From the NCBI RefSeq assembly GCF_029626175.1, contig NZ_JARUBM010000002.1, positions 4,853,001 to 4,917,000 of the forward strand: a stretch of DNA of 64,000 nt. Direction: 5' to 3'. The notes beneath the pieces are model-generated. The model was given only the letters and a program-made list of their open reading frames with translations, ran no database searches and was not told the origin of the DNA. Source of the stretch: Micromonospora sp. WMMD1082. Its GTDB lineage: Bacteria; Actinomycetota; Actinomycetes; Mycobacteriales; Micromonosporaceae. Both the position numbers and the translations under genes were made by a program. Below, piece by piece: positions 16,699 to 25,400 of the stretch. Numbering within the stretch: the first letter of the stretch is position 1; each line of letters opens with the position of its first letter.

Positions 16699-17856
16699 AT
16701 GATGACCGTGGACACCCGAGCCGTGCATGCCGGCCGTGACGACCTCGCCGCCCTCGGCGTCCACGTGCCGCCGATCGACCTCTCGACCACCAACCCCCTG
16801 CCGTCGGTCGACGCCGGCGGCGACGCGTACGAGGCCCTCGCCACCGGCGGCACCCTCCCGGCCGGCGCCAGCGCCGTCTACCAGCGGCTGTGGAATCCCA
16901 CCGTGGCCCGCTTCGAGACCGCCCTCGCCGAGCTGGAGGGCACCGCCGAGGCGGTCGCCTTCGCCAGCGGCATGGCCGCCCTCACCGCCGCCCTGCTCGC
17001 CGCGACCCGAGACGGCCGGCGGCACCTGGTCGCCGTCCGTCCCCTCTACGGCGGCACCGATCACGTGCTGGCCACCGGCCTGCTCGGCACCGAGGTCAGC
17101 TGGGCCCGACCCGACGAGGTCGCCGCCGCCGTACGCCCCGACACCGCCCTGGTGATCGCCGAGACCCCCGCCAACCCCACCCTCGACCTGGTCGACATCG
17201 CCGCCCTGGCCGACGCCGCCGGCGAGGTGCCCCTGCTGATCGACAACACGGTCGCCACTCCGGTGCTCCAGCAGCCCGCCCGCCACGGCGCCCGGCTGGT
17301 GCTGCACAGCGCCACCAAGAGCATCGGCGGCCACGGCGACGTCCTCGCCGGAGTGATCGCCTGCGACGCCGGATGGGCCGCGCGGCTGCGCCAGGTCCGC
17401 GCGCTCACCGGCGCGATCCTGCACCCGCTCGGTGCGTACCTGCTGCACCGCGGCCTGCAGACGCTGCCGCTGCGGGTCCGCGCCCAGCAGACCGGTGCGG
17501 AGAAGCTCGCCGCCTGGCTCGCCGACCACCCGGCGGTCGAGCGGGTCCACCATCCCGGCGTCGGCGACCCGGCCGGGCTCGTCGGCCGGCAACTGGCCGG
17601 CCCGGGCAGCCTGCTCGCCTTCGAGGTACGCGGCGGCGCGCCGGCCGCGGCGGCGGTCGCCGGCGCCTGCCGGCTGATCACCCACGCCGTCTCGCTCGGC
17701 GGGGTCGACACGCTCATCCAGCACCCCGCGTCGCTGACCCACCGGCCGGTCGAGGGGGAGGCGAAGCCCGGCGACGGGCTGCTGCGCCTCTCGGTCGGCC
17801 TGGAGGACCCGGAGGACCTGCGCGCCGACCTGGCGCAGGCGCTCGCCGCGAGCTGA
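16699..17856 (+). CDS. Trans-sulfuration PLP enzyme (cystathionine/methionine gamma-lyase type)
   Basis: 385 aa in the Cys/Met metabolism PLP family. Seen: TRAVHAGRDD, YQRLWNPTVARFETALAELEG, AVAFASGMAALTAALLA, VRPLYGGTDH, DNTVATPVLQQPARHGA, and the cofactor Lys in LVLHSATKSIGGHGDVLAG. C-terminal SLGGVDTLIQHPASLTH is typical of gamma-lyases. The reaction is probably gamma-elimination from methionine or cystathionine; exact substrate not determinable. ATG codons at 16699 and 16702 are both possible and no ribosome binding site is seen. Divergent from the Lrp-type regulator, which is probably its controller (the usual arrangement for mdeR/mdeA-like pairs). Confidence 0.88.
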   Translation: MMTVDTRAVHAGRDDLAALGVHVPPIDLSTTNPLPSVDAGGDAYEALATGGTLPAGASAVYQRLWNPTVARFETALAELEGTAEAVAFASGMAALTAALLAATRDGRRHLVAVRPLYGGTDHVLATGLLGTEVSWARPDEVAAAVRPDTALVIAETPANPTLDLVDIAALADAAGEVPLLIDNTVATPVLQQPARHGARLVLHSATKSIGGHGDVLAGVIACDAGWAARLRQVRALTGAILHPLGAYLLHRGLQTLPLRVRAQQTGAEKLAAWLADHPAVERVHHPGVGDPAGLVGRQLAGPGSLLAFEVRGGAPAAAAVAGACRLITHAVSLGGVDTLIQHPASLTHRPVEGEAKPGDGLLRLSVGLEDPEDLRADLAQALAAS

Positions 17857-17912
17857 CCTCGGCCGCCCCGAGCCCGAGACGGACGGCGGTCACGACGCGC
17901 AGCCGTGCCCGG

Positions 17913-17951
17913 TCAGGACTTCGGGCCGACATGTCAGGACTTCGGGCCGAC
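17913..17951. repeat. 21-bp tandem duplication over a stop codon
   Basis: TCAGGACTTCGGGCCGAC occurs at 17913-17930 and again at 17934-17951. The second copy contains the stop codon of the minus-strand LAGLIDADG-type gene, so the end of that gene has been duplicated just beyond its stop. Confidence 0.85.
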
Positions 17952-18701
17952 GTGGCGGTCGAGCGCGGCGACCGCCTCCCGCCGGGCGACCGAAAGGCTG
18001 TTCGGCCGGTTCATCTTCCAGGCGATGCCGAGCAGATCGAGCGCCCACTGGCACAACTCCATGATGTCGGCCGACTCGTTGACGAACATGTATCGCGGGT
18101 AGACGTATGTCTTTGTGCGGACGGTGACCCGGTTCGAGACCCTGCAGCCGTCGGAGTGGAAGAGCCCGCGGAGAAAGTGACCGACGTGCGCCGTCAGGAT
18201 CTCCCACTGCCACCCGGCCAGGACGATCGGACGCTCGTGCTTCTTGCCTGGACCGTGTTGCGGGATGAGACACGGCCAATGTCTGCCGGTGCTCTGCACC
18301 GCCACGCAACCCTGCTTCTGGACTCGCTGAACCCGGTTGGCCAGCACAGCTCTCATCGCGGCATCGCATGCGTCGATGAGGTGGGGCCAGGTGTCGGTGC
18401 AGTAGATGCGCAACACCGGCACCCGGTCGGTCGTGACGAGGTGTCCGTCGCCGAGATACAGACCCAGCAGGTACGCGTAGGCCGCCGGGTCGGCCGGATT
18501 CTTCTGGTCGGGTCGACAGCGGAAGCAGCGGGCCGCGCTGCTGGACTTGGTGGCTTCGGGCCGGTCGACGCACCAGTGCCAGACCGTGGTGTAGGGGAGG
18601 GAGAGGATGCGCGCCACCGAGCGGATGTTGTGGCCCTGGGCGCGCAGAGCACGGACACGAGCCCGCATTTCGGGAGGATGCACGTCGGCATCATCGAACA
18701 C
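17934..18701 (-). CDS. LAGLIDADG-type protein with N-terminal HTH
   Basis: About 255 aa if it begins at the GTG at 18701; GTG 18683 and ATG 18668 are alternatives, and none has a good ribosome binding site. An N-terminal helix-turn-helix (MRARVRALRAQGHNIRSVAR, then LPYTTVWHW) is followed by CFRC and two LAGLIDADG-like motifs about 100 residues apart: AYLLGLYLGDGH and HFLRGLFHSDGC. Both keep the terminal acidic residue used for metal binding, so nuclease activity is possible. Similar HTH-LAGLIDADG proteins are scattered in actinobacteria and often annotated as regulators. It begins about 14 bases after tRNA-Leu on the same strand, so it is probably co-transcribed. The tRNA is intact and has no intron. 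Confidence 0.75.
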   Translation of the reverse strand: MFDDADVHPPEMRARVRALRAQGHNIRSVARILSLPYTTVWHWCVDRPEATKSSSAARCFRCRPDQKNPADPAAYAYLLGLYLGDGHLVTTDRVPVLRIYCTDTWPHLIDACDAAMRAVLANRVQRVQKQGCVAVQSTGRHWPCLIPQHGPGKKHERPIVLAGWQWEILTAHVGHFLRGLFHSDGCRVSNRVTVRTKTYVYPRYMFVNESADIMELCQWALDLLGIAWKMNRPNSLSVARREAVAALDRHVGPKS

Positions 18702-18714
18702 CTGTATGACAAAG

Positions 18715-18797
18715 TGCCGGGAGCGGGATTCGAACCCGCAAGCCCTTTCGGGCAGAAGTGTTTGAGACTTCCGTGTATGCCGTTCCACCATCCCGGC
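18715..18797 (-). tRNA. tRNA-Leu (anticodon CAA)
   Basis: Minus strand, 83 bases including the discriminator A. Acceptor GCCGGGA pairs with TCCCGGC; the anticodon stem GAAGT/ACTTC encloses loop CTCAAAC, giving anticodon CAA; the long class II variable arm is GCCC-GAAA-GGGC; the T arm is GCGGG-TTCGAAT-CCCGC. CCA is not encoded. It reads UUG leucine codons. Confidence 0.95.
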
Positions 18798-18878
18798 GAG
18801 TGCCGCTTACTGTACCCGACTACGCTCGTGCGAGAGCATGGGTGGTAGCCGTGCCGGGAACGATGGTGGGAGTGGCTC

Positions 18879-19499
18879 GTGGCCGAGACGCAGACGGATG
18901 CCGCGCGCAGGCGGGTACTGATCGCCGAGGACGAGGCGCTGATCCGGCTGGACCTGGCCGAGATGCTGGCCGAGGAGGGCTACGAGGTGGTCGGCGAGGC
19001 CGGCGACGGCGAGGCCGCCGTCCGGCTGGCCGAGGAGCTCAAGCCCGACCTGGTCATCCTCGACATCAAGATGCCGATCATGGATGGGCTGGCCGCCGCC
19101 GAGCGGATCGCCGGCTCCCGGATCGCCCCGGTGATCATCTTGACCGCGTTCAGCCAGCGTGACCTGGTGGAGCGGGCCCGGGCGGCCGGCGCGATGGCGT
19201 ACCTCGTCAAGCCGTTCCAGAAGAGCGACCTGGTGCCGGCGGTGGAGATCGCGCTCTCCCGCTACTCGGAGATTGCCACCCTGGAGGCCGAGGTCGCCGG
19301 GCTGAACGACCGGCTGGAGGTCCGCAAGACCGTCGAGCGGGCCAAGGGCGCGCTGATGACCACCTACAACATGAGTGAGCCGCAGGCGTTCAAGTGGATC
19401 CAGCGCACGGCGATGGATCACCGGCTGACCATGAAGGAGGTCTCCGAGCGGATTCTCGCCGAGACCACCGGTGGTGAGGTGGCCGAGCCCACCGGCTGA
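18879..19499 (+). CDS. pdtaR: ANTAR-domain response regulator (PdtaR-like)
   Basis: 206 aa. The receiver domain (residues about 12-125) has the acidic pair in VLIAEDEALIR, phospho-acceptor Asp in LVILDIKMP, Thr in IILTAFSQ and Lys in YLVKPF. A short coiled coil (IATLEAEVAGLNDRLEVRKT) leads to the C-terminal ANTAR RNA-binding domain (VERAKGALMTTYNMSEPQAFKWIQ). ANTAR regulators bind paired hairpins in mRNA to block termination; the mycobacterial PdtaR is activated by PdtaS. GTG at 18879 has GGTGGGAG upstream. Its position between pyk/tesB and polA matches the Mycobacterium tuberculosis locus. No histidine kinase lies next to it. Confidence 0.93.
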   Translation: MAETQTDAARRRVLIAEDEALIRLDLAEMLAEEGYEVVGEAGDGEAAVRLAEELKPDLVILDIKMPIMDGLAAAERIAGSRIAPVIILTAFSQRDLVERARAAGAMAYLVKPFQKSDLVPAVEIALSRYSEIATLEAEVAGLNDRLEVRKTVERAKGALMTTYNMSEPQAFKWIQRTAMDHRLTMKEVSERILAETTGGEVAEPTG

Positions 19500-19539
19500 C
19501 GGCCCGCCCGGCGGGCCGGCCCCGCCGTCACTTCGGCAC

Positions 19540-19545
19540 TAGCAT
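19540..19545 (+). promoter_or_regulatory. Candidate -10 box, leaderless
   Basis: TAGCAT ends 6 bases before the ATG at 19552; no ribosome binding site. Confidence 0.4.
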
Positions 19546-19551
19546 CGCCGC

Positions 19552-20751
19552 ATGGGCGTTCGGTGGCTCGGACGGACTCGGCGGCCCGGTGGCCGCCGGC
19601 TGTTCCTGGCCGCGTGCGGCCTGCTCGCGGTGCTGCTGGCCGGCTGCCCGGCACCGGCTGGCGATCCTGCCGGGCCGGCGCCGACGCGGTTGGTTTGGCA
19701 GCAGGTCCAGTTGCCGGCACCGGAGGGGACGGGGCGGATCGTGCTGCGCGATCTGACGGCCTGCGCCGGCCGCTGGTACGCCGCCGGTGCGGTGGCCGAC
19801 GAGGCCGGCGGTACCCGGCCGGCCGTCTGGTCCAGCGTGGACGGCGCGGCGTGGGCGTCGGTGCCGGTGCTGGCCGATTCCTACTACGGGCGGCAGAGCG
19901 TGCTGTTCTCGATCGCCTGCCGCGACGGGGTCGCCGCCGCCGTCGGTGGCAAGGTCGGCGGGGCGCACGGCAACCCGCGGGTGAGCACCTGGTGGCAGCG
20001 CGGTGACGGCACGCTGGTCGAGGTGGCGGCGGCGTTCGAGACGTACGGCGGGCCGAAGGCGGTCAACGTCTCCCGGCTCACCGGCGGCCCCGCCGGCTGG
20101 CTGATCGTCGGCAACCGGGCCAGCGGTGCGGCGGCCTGGGTGTCGCCCGACGCGGCCGAGTTCACCCTGGTCGAGGGCGCGCCGGAGCTGTCCACCGACG
20201 GCCGGGGCGTGACCTGGGTGTTCGACGCGGTGGGCGGGCCGGCCGGTTGGCTGGCGGTGGGAGGCGTGCTGGCCCCGGGTCGCATCGACCGGGATCCGGC
20301 CGCCTGGGCCTCCGCCGACGGGCGCAGCTGGCGACGGAGCACGCTGCCGGGCACCGACGCGTACGAGGAGATGCAGCGGGTCGCCCTGGTCGACGGGACG
20401 CCGGTGGGGGTGGGGCTGCGGGGGCAGGCGTTCGGCGCGTGGCGTCTGGGGGACACGGGCTGGGTGGCCGCTGGCGGGTTCGGTCGGGTCGACGCCGGCA
20501 TCCCCTCGGTGGGGGCGCTGGCCGCGTCGGCCGGACGGGTCATGGCCGTGGTCTCCGACGGTCGGCGGTACGGCGGGTGGCTGTCGGTCGACCGGGGCGA
20601 CGGGTGGCGCGCGGTCGACCTGCCGGTGGCGGCGCCGGTCGGTGCGGACCGGGGCGTGAGCCTGGCGGCGGTCGGTCGGCGGTGGTGGCTGGCGGTGGAC
20701 GACGGCACCCGCACGTCGCTGTGGATCGGCCGGGCCGAGCCGGCGGCATAG
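19552..20751 (+). CDS. Predicted lipoprotein with beta-propeller-like repeats
   Basis: 399 aa. Twin-Arg-like start (RRPGGRRLF) then hydrophobic LAACGLLAVLLAGC, with lipobox LLAGC giving Cys about residue 30 as the lipidated residue. The mature part repeats blocks such as AVWSSVDGAAWASVPV, AAWVSPDAAEFTLVEG, AAWASADGRSWRRSTL and GWLSVDRGDGWRAVDL, each like one blade of a sialidase/BNR-type beta-propeller. I infer a surface-exposed propeller; no catalytic residues can be assigned. It stands alone between pdtaR and the liv operon. Confidence 0.75.
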   Translation: MGVRWLGRTRRPGGRRLFLAACGLLAVLLAGCPAPAGDPAGPAPTRLVWQQVQLPAPEGTGRIVLRDLTACAGRWYAAGAVADEAGGTRPAVWSSVDGAAWASVPVLADSYYGRQSVLFSIACRDGVAAAVGGKVGGAHGNPRVSTWWQRGDGTLVEVAAAFETYGGPKAVNVSRLTGGPAGWLIVGNRASGAAAWVSPDAAEFTLVEGAPELSTDGRGVTWVFDAVGGPAGWLAVGGVLAPGRIDRDPAAWASADGRSWRRSTLPGTDAYEEMQRVALVDGTPVGVGLRGQAFGAWRLGDTGWVAAGGFGRVDAGIPSVGALAASAGRVMAVVSDGRRYGGWLSVDRGDGWRAVDLPVAAPVGADRGVSLAAVGRRWWLAVDDGTRTSLWIGRAEPAA

Positions 20752-21117
20752 GGAAATCGTCCGGCTACGCTCCGTAGTCTCTCGGGCTGAGGGGTGGCGC
20801 CAGTCGGCAGTTCGTCGGGTCGCCCGGACGGGCTGGTAACGGTGGTGAATGGCGTCTCGACTGGCGGACGGGTATCCGCCTAACGACCGGTCAGCGGATT
20901 GACCTGTTACGGGCTCGGCATTGTTCGGGGCCGTCTTCGTAACGGTTTCGCAGACCCCGCCCCAGCCCCTTCCGAGACCGTATGAGTGTGGGTACGCTCC
21001 GCCATCACGAGCCGTAACGCAGGGGGCTGTCCTTGCTGGGCCGGAGGCGGCGCGCCACAGCGTGCCATCGCCGGTCGGACCAGGTGCCCACCTGCTTCTC
21101 GAGGAGGTCAGGAAGCC
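20752..21117 (+). promoter_or_regulatory. Upstream region of the liv operon
   Basis: A 366-base gap with no gene I can support. TTGACC near 20899 and TACGCT at 20993-20998 are possible promoter elements, and GAGGAGGT at 21101-21108 is the ribosome binding site of the first gene. I see no riboswitch-like structure. Confidence 0.35.
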
Positions 21118-22269
21118 GTGAGGCGAAGCTATTCAAGGGCGCTGGGTACTGCCGCGCTCGCCGCGGTGCTGGTCGCCGCCGCGGGGTGCCAGGACACCGG
21201 CAGCAATGGCGATAACACCGCGTCCGGGGACTGCGGTGGCAAGCTCGCCATCTTCGGTGCGTTCACCGGTGACAACGCGGGTCTGGTGTTGCCGTCGCTG
21301 AACGGCGCGAAGCTCGCGATCAAGCAGCACAACGACGCGAACGCCGACTGCCAGGTCGAGCTGGTCGAGTTCGACACGCAGGGTGACCCGGCACAGGCCA
21401 CCCCGGTTGCGAACCAGGTCGCGGGTGACACCTCGTTCCTCGGTGTCATCGGTGGTCACTTCTCCGGCGAGTCGGACGCGACCATGCCGGTCTACGAGGC
21501 CGCCGGCCTCGCGATGGTCGCGCCGTCGGCGACCCGGACCGACCTGACCCAGAAGGGCAACAAGTCCTTCTTCCGGGTGGTCGGCAACGACGGCACCCAG
21601 GCCGGTGCCGTGGCCACCTACCTCAAGGGCGAGAACGCCCAGCGGGTCTTCCTCATCGACGACGCCAGCGCCTACGGCGCCGGCATCACCGCCGAGCTGA
21701 CCAAGAACCTCGGCGCCACGGTCGCCGGCAGCGACAAGATCCAGGAGCGGCAGTCGCAGTTCGACGCCACGATCTCCAAGGTCAGGTCGGCGAACGCCGA
21801 CTTCATCTTCTACGGCGGCTACACCCGCGAGGCCGCGCCGCTGGTCCGCCAGCTGCGTGCCGGCGGCGTGCAGGCGAAGTTCATCGGCCCGGACGGTCTC
21901 TACGACCCGGCCTTCCCGGCCGGTGCCTCCGGCGGTGCCGAGGATTCCATCATCACCTGCCCGTGCCTCCCGGCGGACAAGGCTGGCGGTAGCTTCACCG
22001 CCGACTACCAGGCCGAGTACGGCCAGCTGCCGGGTTCGTACGGTGCTGAGGGCTTCGACGCCGCGCAGATCTTCGTGGACGCCTTCAAGGACGGCAAGAA
22101 GAGCCGCGCCGAGATCCTGGAGTTCGTGAAGGCGTACGACAAGCAGGGCGTGTCGAAGTACATCAAGTTCGCCGAGAACGGCGACGTGGACCCGAGCCGC
22201 GTTGTCATCTGGTCGTACCAGATCAAGGGCACGGCGTTCGAGCCGCTGCAGGAGCTCAAGCTCAGCTGA
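21118..22269 (+). CDS. livK: Branched-chain amino acid ABC transporter, substrate-binding lipoprotein
   Basis: 383 aa. Lipoprotein signal (RALGTAALAAVLVAAAGCQD, lipobox AAGC) followed by a type I periplasmic binding fold: KLAIFGAFTGDNAGLVLPSLNGA, FLGVIGGHFSGESDATMPVYE, MVAPSATRTDLTQKG, VFLIDDASAYGAG, GSYGAEGFDAAQIFVDAF. It captures Leu/Ile/Val or related amino acids outside the membrane and delivers them to LivHM. GTG at 21118 has GAGGAGGT 9 bases upstream. First gene of a complete operon. Confidence 0.93.
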   Translation: MRRSYSRALGTAALAAVLVAAAGCQDTGSNGDNTASGDCGGKLAIFGAFTGDNAGLVLPSLNGAKLAIKQHNDANADCQVELVEFDTQGDPAQATPVANQVAGDTSFLGVIGGHFSGESDATMPVYEAAGLAMVAPSATRTDLTQKGNKSFFRVVGNDGTQAGAVATYLKGENAQRVFLIDDASAYGAGITAELTKNLGATVAGSDKIQERQSQFDATISKVRSANADFIFYGGYTREAAPLVRQLRAGGVQAKFIGPDGLYDPAFPAGASGGAEDSIITCPCLPADKAGGSFTADYQAEYGQLPGSYGAEGFDAAQIFVDAFKDGKKSRAEILEFVKAYDKQGVSKYIKFAENGDVDPSRVVIWSYQIKGTAFEPLQELKLS

Positions 22270-22331
22270 CGACCAGCACTGGGGGTGCGGCCGGGGTGTA
22301 ACCCCGGCCGCACTCGATGCAAGGAGACCTG

Positions 22332-23315
22332 GTGAATTTCGACGAACTCTTCGGCCACCTCGGCCAGCACACCGTCGACGGGTTGTCCAAGGGGGCGATC
22401 TATGCCCTGATCGCCCTGGGCTACACCCTGGTGTACGGCGTGTTGCGTCTGATCAACTTTGCCCACTCCGAGGTCTTCATGGTCGGCACCTTCGCGGTGC
22501 TCGGCCTCTGGACCGCCTTCGGGGTGGAGAACAACCCGCCGATCGGCCAGGCGGTGCTGTTTCTGGTGCTCGGCCTGATAGTCGCGGCGCTCGCCTCCGG
22601 CGGCACCGCGCTGGCGATCGAACGGATCGCCTACCGCCCCCTGCGGCGCAAGAACGCGCCGCCACTGATCTTCCTGATCACCGCCATCGGCCTGTCGCTG
22701 GTGCTGGTGGAGATCTTCGGCCTGGTGCTGCCGAAGCTGCTGGGCGAGGCGGTGCCCTCGATGTTCGGCCGGGCCCGGATCATCCTCGGCATGCCGACGA
22801 TCATCGAGCAGAAGACGCTCTTCACGGTCCTCGGCACGTCGATCACCAACATCCAGCTGATCGTCTTCGTGGCCGCCGTGGCGATGATGGCGGTGCTGGA
22901 CTGGTTCATCAACCGCACCCGGTACGGCCGGGGTGTGCGGGCGGTGGCGCAGAACCCGGAGACGGCCGCGCTGATGGGCGTCAACCAGGAACGCGTGATC
23001 ATGCTGATCTTCGTGCTGGGCGGCCTCATGGCCGGCGCGGCGGCGCTGTTGTGGAGCATGCGCTTCGGCTTCACGCAGAGCAGCATCGGCTTCGTGCTCG
23101 GTCTGAAGGCGTTCACCGCGGCGGTGCTCGGTGGCATCGGTAACCTGCGCGGCGCGCTGCTGGGCGGGCTGTTCCTCGGCATCGTCGAGGTCTACGGCGC
23201 CACCCTCTTCGCGTCCAACTGGGAGGACGTCATCGCCTTCGTGGTGCTGGTCGTGGTGCTGATGTTCCGGCCCACCGGCATTCTGGGCGAGTCGCTGGGG
23301 AGGGCCCGGGCATGA
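22332..23315 (+). CDS. livH: Branched-chain amino acid ABC transporter permease
   Basis: 327 aa with about eight hydrophobic segments. LivH signatures: LSKGAIYALIALGYTLVYGVLRLINFAHSE split over the first helices, VAQNPETAALMGVN (the EAA-like loop contacting the ATPase) and FVLGLKAFTAAVLGGIGN. It forms half of the membrane channel with LivM. I chose GTG at 22332, 5 bases after AAGGAG. It overlaps livM by 4 bases (ATGA). Confidence 0.93.
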   Translation: MNFDELFGHLGQHTVDGLSKGAIYALIALGYTLVYGVLRLINFAHSEVFMVGTFAVLGLWTAFGVENNPPIGQAVLFLVLGLIVAALASGGTALAIERIAYRPLRRKNAPPLIFLITAIGLSLVLVEIFGLVLPKLLGEAVPSMFGRARIILGMPTIIEQKTLFTVLGTSITNIQLIVFVAAVAMMAVLDWFINRTRYGRGVRAVAQNPETAALMGVNQERVIMLIFVLGGLMAGAAALLWSMRFGFTQSSIGFVLGLKAFTAAVLGGIGNLRGALLGGLFLGIVEVYGATLFASNWEDVIAFVVLVVVLMFRPTGILGESLGRARA

Positions 23316-24469
23316 TCAACAAGATCCGAGAGCTGGACCGCAGCCGGGTCAACGCCCTGCACTCGGTCGCCGACCGGTGGCGGGCGCTGCCGAAGTGGCA
23401 GCGGGGGCTGGCGTTCGTCGCCTTCGTGGTCTTCCTCTACTACCTGCCGTTGCTCGGCATCCCGGGCCTGACCTGGCTGCGTACCGACTCGATCTCGGGC
23501 GGCAGCAACTGGGCCGGCGTGCTGTTCACCTGCGCCATCTACGTGCTGGTGGCGATCGGTCTCAACGTCGTGATCGGCCTGGCCGGTCTGCTCGACCTCG
23601 GCTACATCGGGTTCTTCGCCGTCGGCGCGTACGCCGTGGCGTTGTTCGGCTCGGTGAACTCGCCGGTGGTCAAGTGGTTCCAGGCGGAGTTCGACCTGCC
23701 GCCGACCTGGGCGGTGACCTGGGCCATCTGTGCCTTCATCGCGCTGGTGATGGCGCTGATCTCCGGGGTGATATTGGGCTGGCCGACGCTGCGGCTGCGC
23801 GGTGACTACCTGGCCATCGTGACGCTCGGCTTCGGCGAGATCATCCGGATCGTGGCCCGCAACGCGGAGGGCGTCACCCGTGGTCCGCAGGGCATCGCGG
23901 CGATCCCCGGGCCGGAGGGCCCGCCGTCGCCGGACAACCAGGTCTTCGGCCTGGTCGATGTCAAGCCGTGGTACTGGTTGGCGATCACCGTGGTGCTGAT
24001 CATGGTCTTCGCGGTGCGCCGGCTGGAGCACAGCCGGGTCGGCCGGTCCTGGCTGGCCATCCGGGAGGACGAGGACGCCGCGGCCGTGATGGGCGTCTAC
24101 CCGTTCAAGTTCAAGCTCTGGGCCTTCGCCATCGGCGCGGCGCTCGGCGGCTTCGCGGGCTTCCTGTTCGCCAGCCGGTACGCCTTCATCGACCCGACCC
24201 AGTTCAACGTCAACCTCTCCATCCTCTTCGTGGCGATGGTGGTGGTCGGCGGGTCCGGCAACATGGTCGGCGTGTCGGTCGGCGCGGTGCTGCTGGCGTA
24301 CCTGCCGGAGCGGTTCCGGGAGATCGCCGACTACCGTTGGCTGGCCTTCGGTCTGGCCATGGTGCTGGTGATGATCCTGCGGCCGCAGGGCCTGATTCCC
24401 AGCCGGCGACGGGCCCGCGAGCTGAAGGACCGCGCGGCGGAGGCAGAGGAGGCGCCCGCTCATGTCTGA
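23312..24469 (+). CDS. livM: Branched-chain amino acid ABC transporter permease
   Basis: 385 aa with a charged N-terminal extension (about residues 1-35) and roughly nine membrane segments. Hallmarks: VAIGLNVVIGLAGLLDLGYI, TLRLRGDYLAIVTLGFGEII, RTVEHSR-like loop RRLEHSRVGRSWLAIREDE contacting the ATPases, and FVAMVVVGGSGNMVGVSVGA. Pairs with LivH. Overlaps its neighbours at both ends, typical of a tightly coupled operon. Confidence 0.93.
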   Translation: MINKIRELDRSRVNALHSVADRWRALPKWQRGLAFVAFVVFLYYLPLLGIPGLTWLRTDSISGGSNWAGVLFTCAIYVLVAIGLNVVIGLAGLLDLGYIGFFAVGAYAVALFGSVNSPVVKWFQAEFDLPPTWAVTWAICAFIALVMALISGVILGWPTLRLRGDYLAIVTLGFGEIIRIVARNAEGVTRGPQGIAAIPGPEGPPSPDNQVFGLVDVKPWYWLAITVVLIMVFAVRRLEHSRVGRSWLAIREDEDAAAVMGVYPFKFKLWAFAIGAALGGFAGFLFASRYAFIDPTQFNVNLSILFVAMVVVGGSGNMVGVSVGAVLLAYLPERFREIADYRWLAFGLAMVLVMILRPQGLIPSRRRARELKDRAAEAEEAPAHV

Positions 24470-25400
24470 CGAGACCACCACCCCGGCGGCGCCGAAGATC
24501 CCGGCCCAGCCGGGACCGCGCAAGACGCTGCTGGAGATCGACGACGTCACGCTCCGCTTCGGCGGCGTCGTGGCGCTCAACGGGATCAGCTTCGACATCT
24601 ACGAGGGCGAGATCCTCGGCCTGATCGGGCCCAACGGCGCCGGCAAGACCACCTGCTTCAACGTGATGACGGGGGTCTACAAGCCGACGTCGGGCGCGGT
24701 CCGGTTCCGCGGCGAGCGGGTCACCGGGCGCAAGCCACACCAGATCAGCCGGCTGGGCATCTCCCGGACGTTCCAGAACATCCGGCTCTTCCCGGAGATG
24801 TCCGCGCTGGAGAACGTCATGGTCGGGACGGACTCCCGGCACAAGACGAGCGTCCCCGGCGCGCTGTTCCGGCTCTACCGGGTGCGGCCCAAGCCGGAGG
24901 AACTGCCGGCGGTGACCGCCTCCGGCGGCATCGTGCGCACCTGGCAGCAGGTGCGGCGGGGCTTCGCCAAGACCTTCGGCCTCTCCCGGCACATCCTGGA
25001 GGAGCGGGCGGCCGAGGACAAGGCGATGGAACTGCTGCGGTTCGTCGGCATCGCCGACCGGGCCAACGACGCGGCGCGCAACCTCCCGTACGGCTACCAG
25101 CGGCGGCTGGAGATCGCCCGGGCGCTCGGCACCGAGCCGAAGCTGCTCTGCCTGGACGAGCCGGCGGCCGGGTTCAACCCGGCCGAGAAGGAGGATCTGC
25201 TGGGGCTGATCCGCCGGATCCGCGACAAGGGCGTGACGGTGCTGCTGATCGAGCACGACATGCGGCTGGTGATGGGTGTCACCGACCGGATCGTGGTGCT
25301 GGAGTTCGGCAGCAAGATCGCCGATGGCGGTCCGGTCGAGGTCAGCCGAGACCCGCGGGTGATCGCGGCATACCTGGGGGAGCCCGCCGATGCTGCTTGA
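24462..25400 (+). CDS. livG: Branched-chain amino acid ABC transporter ATPase
   Basis: 312 aa. Walker A GPNGAGKTT, the LivG-type VTGRKPHQISRLGISRTFQN, ABC signature-region LPYGYQRRLEIARALG, Walker B LLCLDEPAAG, and switch His in LLIEHDM. The signature is of the degenerate YGxQRR type usual for LivG. A 25-residue Pro/Thr-rich N-terminal extension precedes the domain, and about 30 residues are inserted before the signature (KPEELPAVTASGG region). Overlaps livM and livF. Confidence 0.94.
   Translation: MSDETTTPAAPKIPAQPGPRKTLLEIDDVTLRFGGVVALNGISFDIYEGEILGLIGPNGAGKTTCFNVMTGVYKPTSGAVRFRGERVTGRKPHQISRLGISRTFQNIRLFPEMSALENVMVGTDSRHKTSVPGALFRLYRVRPKPEELPAVTASGGIVRTWQQVRRGFAKTFGLSRHILEERAAEDKAMELLRFVGIADRANDAARNLPYGYQRRLEIARALGTEPKLLCLDEPAAGFNPAEKEDLLGLIRRIRDKGVTVLLIEHDMRLVMGVTDRIVVLEFGSKIADGGPVEVSRDPRVIAAYLGEPADAA

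Noticed and set aside
16597..17742. Extension of the Lrp-type frame far upstream on the minus strand
   Set aside because: It is antisense to the trans-sulfuration enzyme and lacks any domain; the HTH starts right after ATG 16596.
18715..18797. tRNA-Leu as attachment site of the island
   Set aside because: The island edges lie more than 11 kb away, and no partial copy of the tRNA 3' end was seen at 30241 or 40313.
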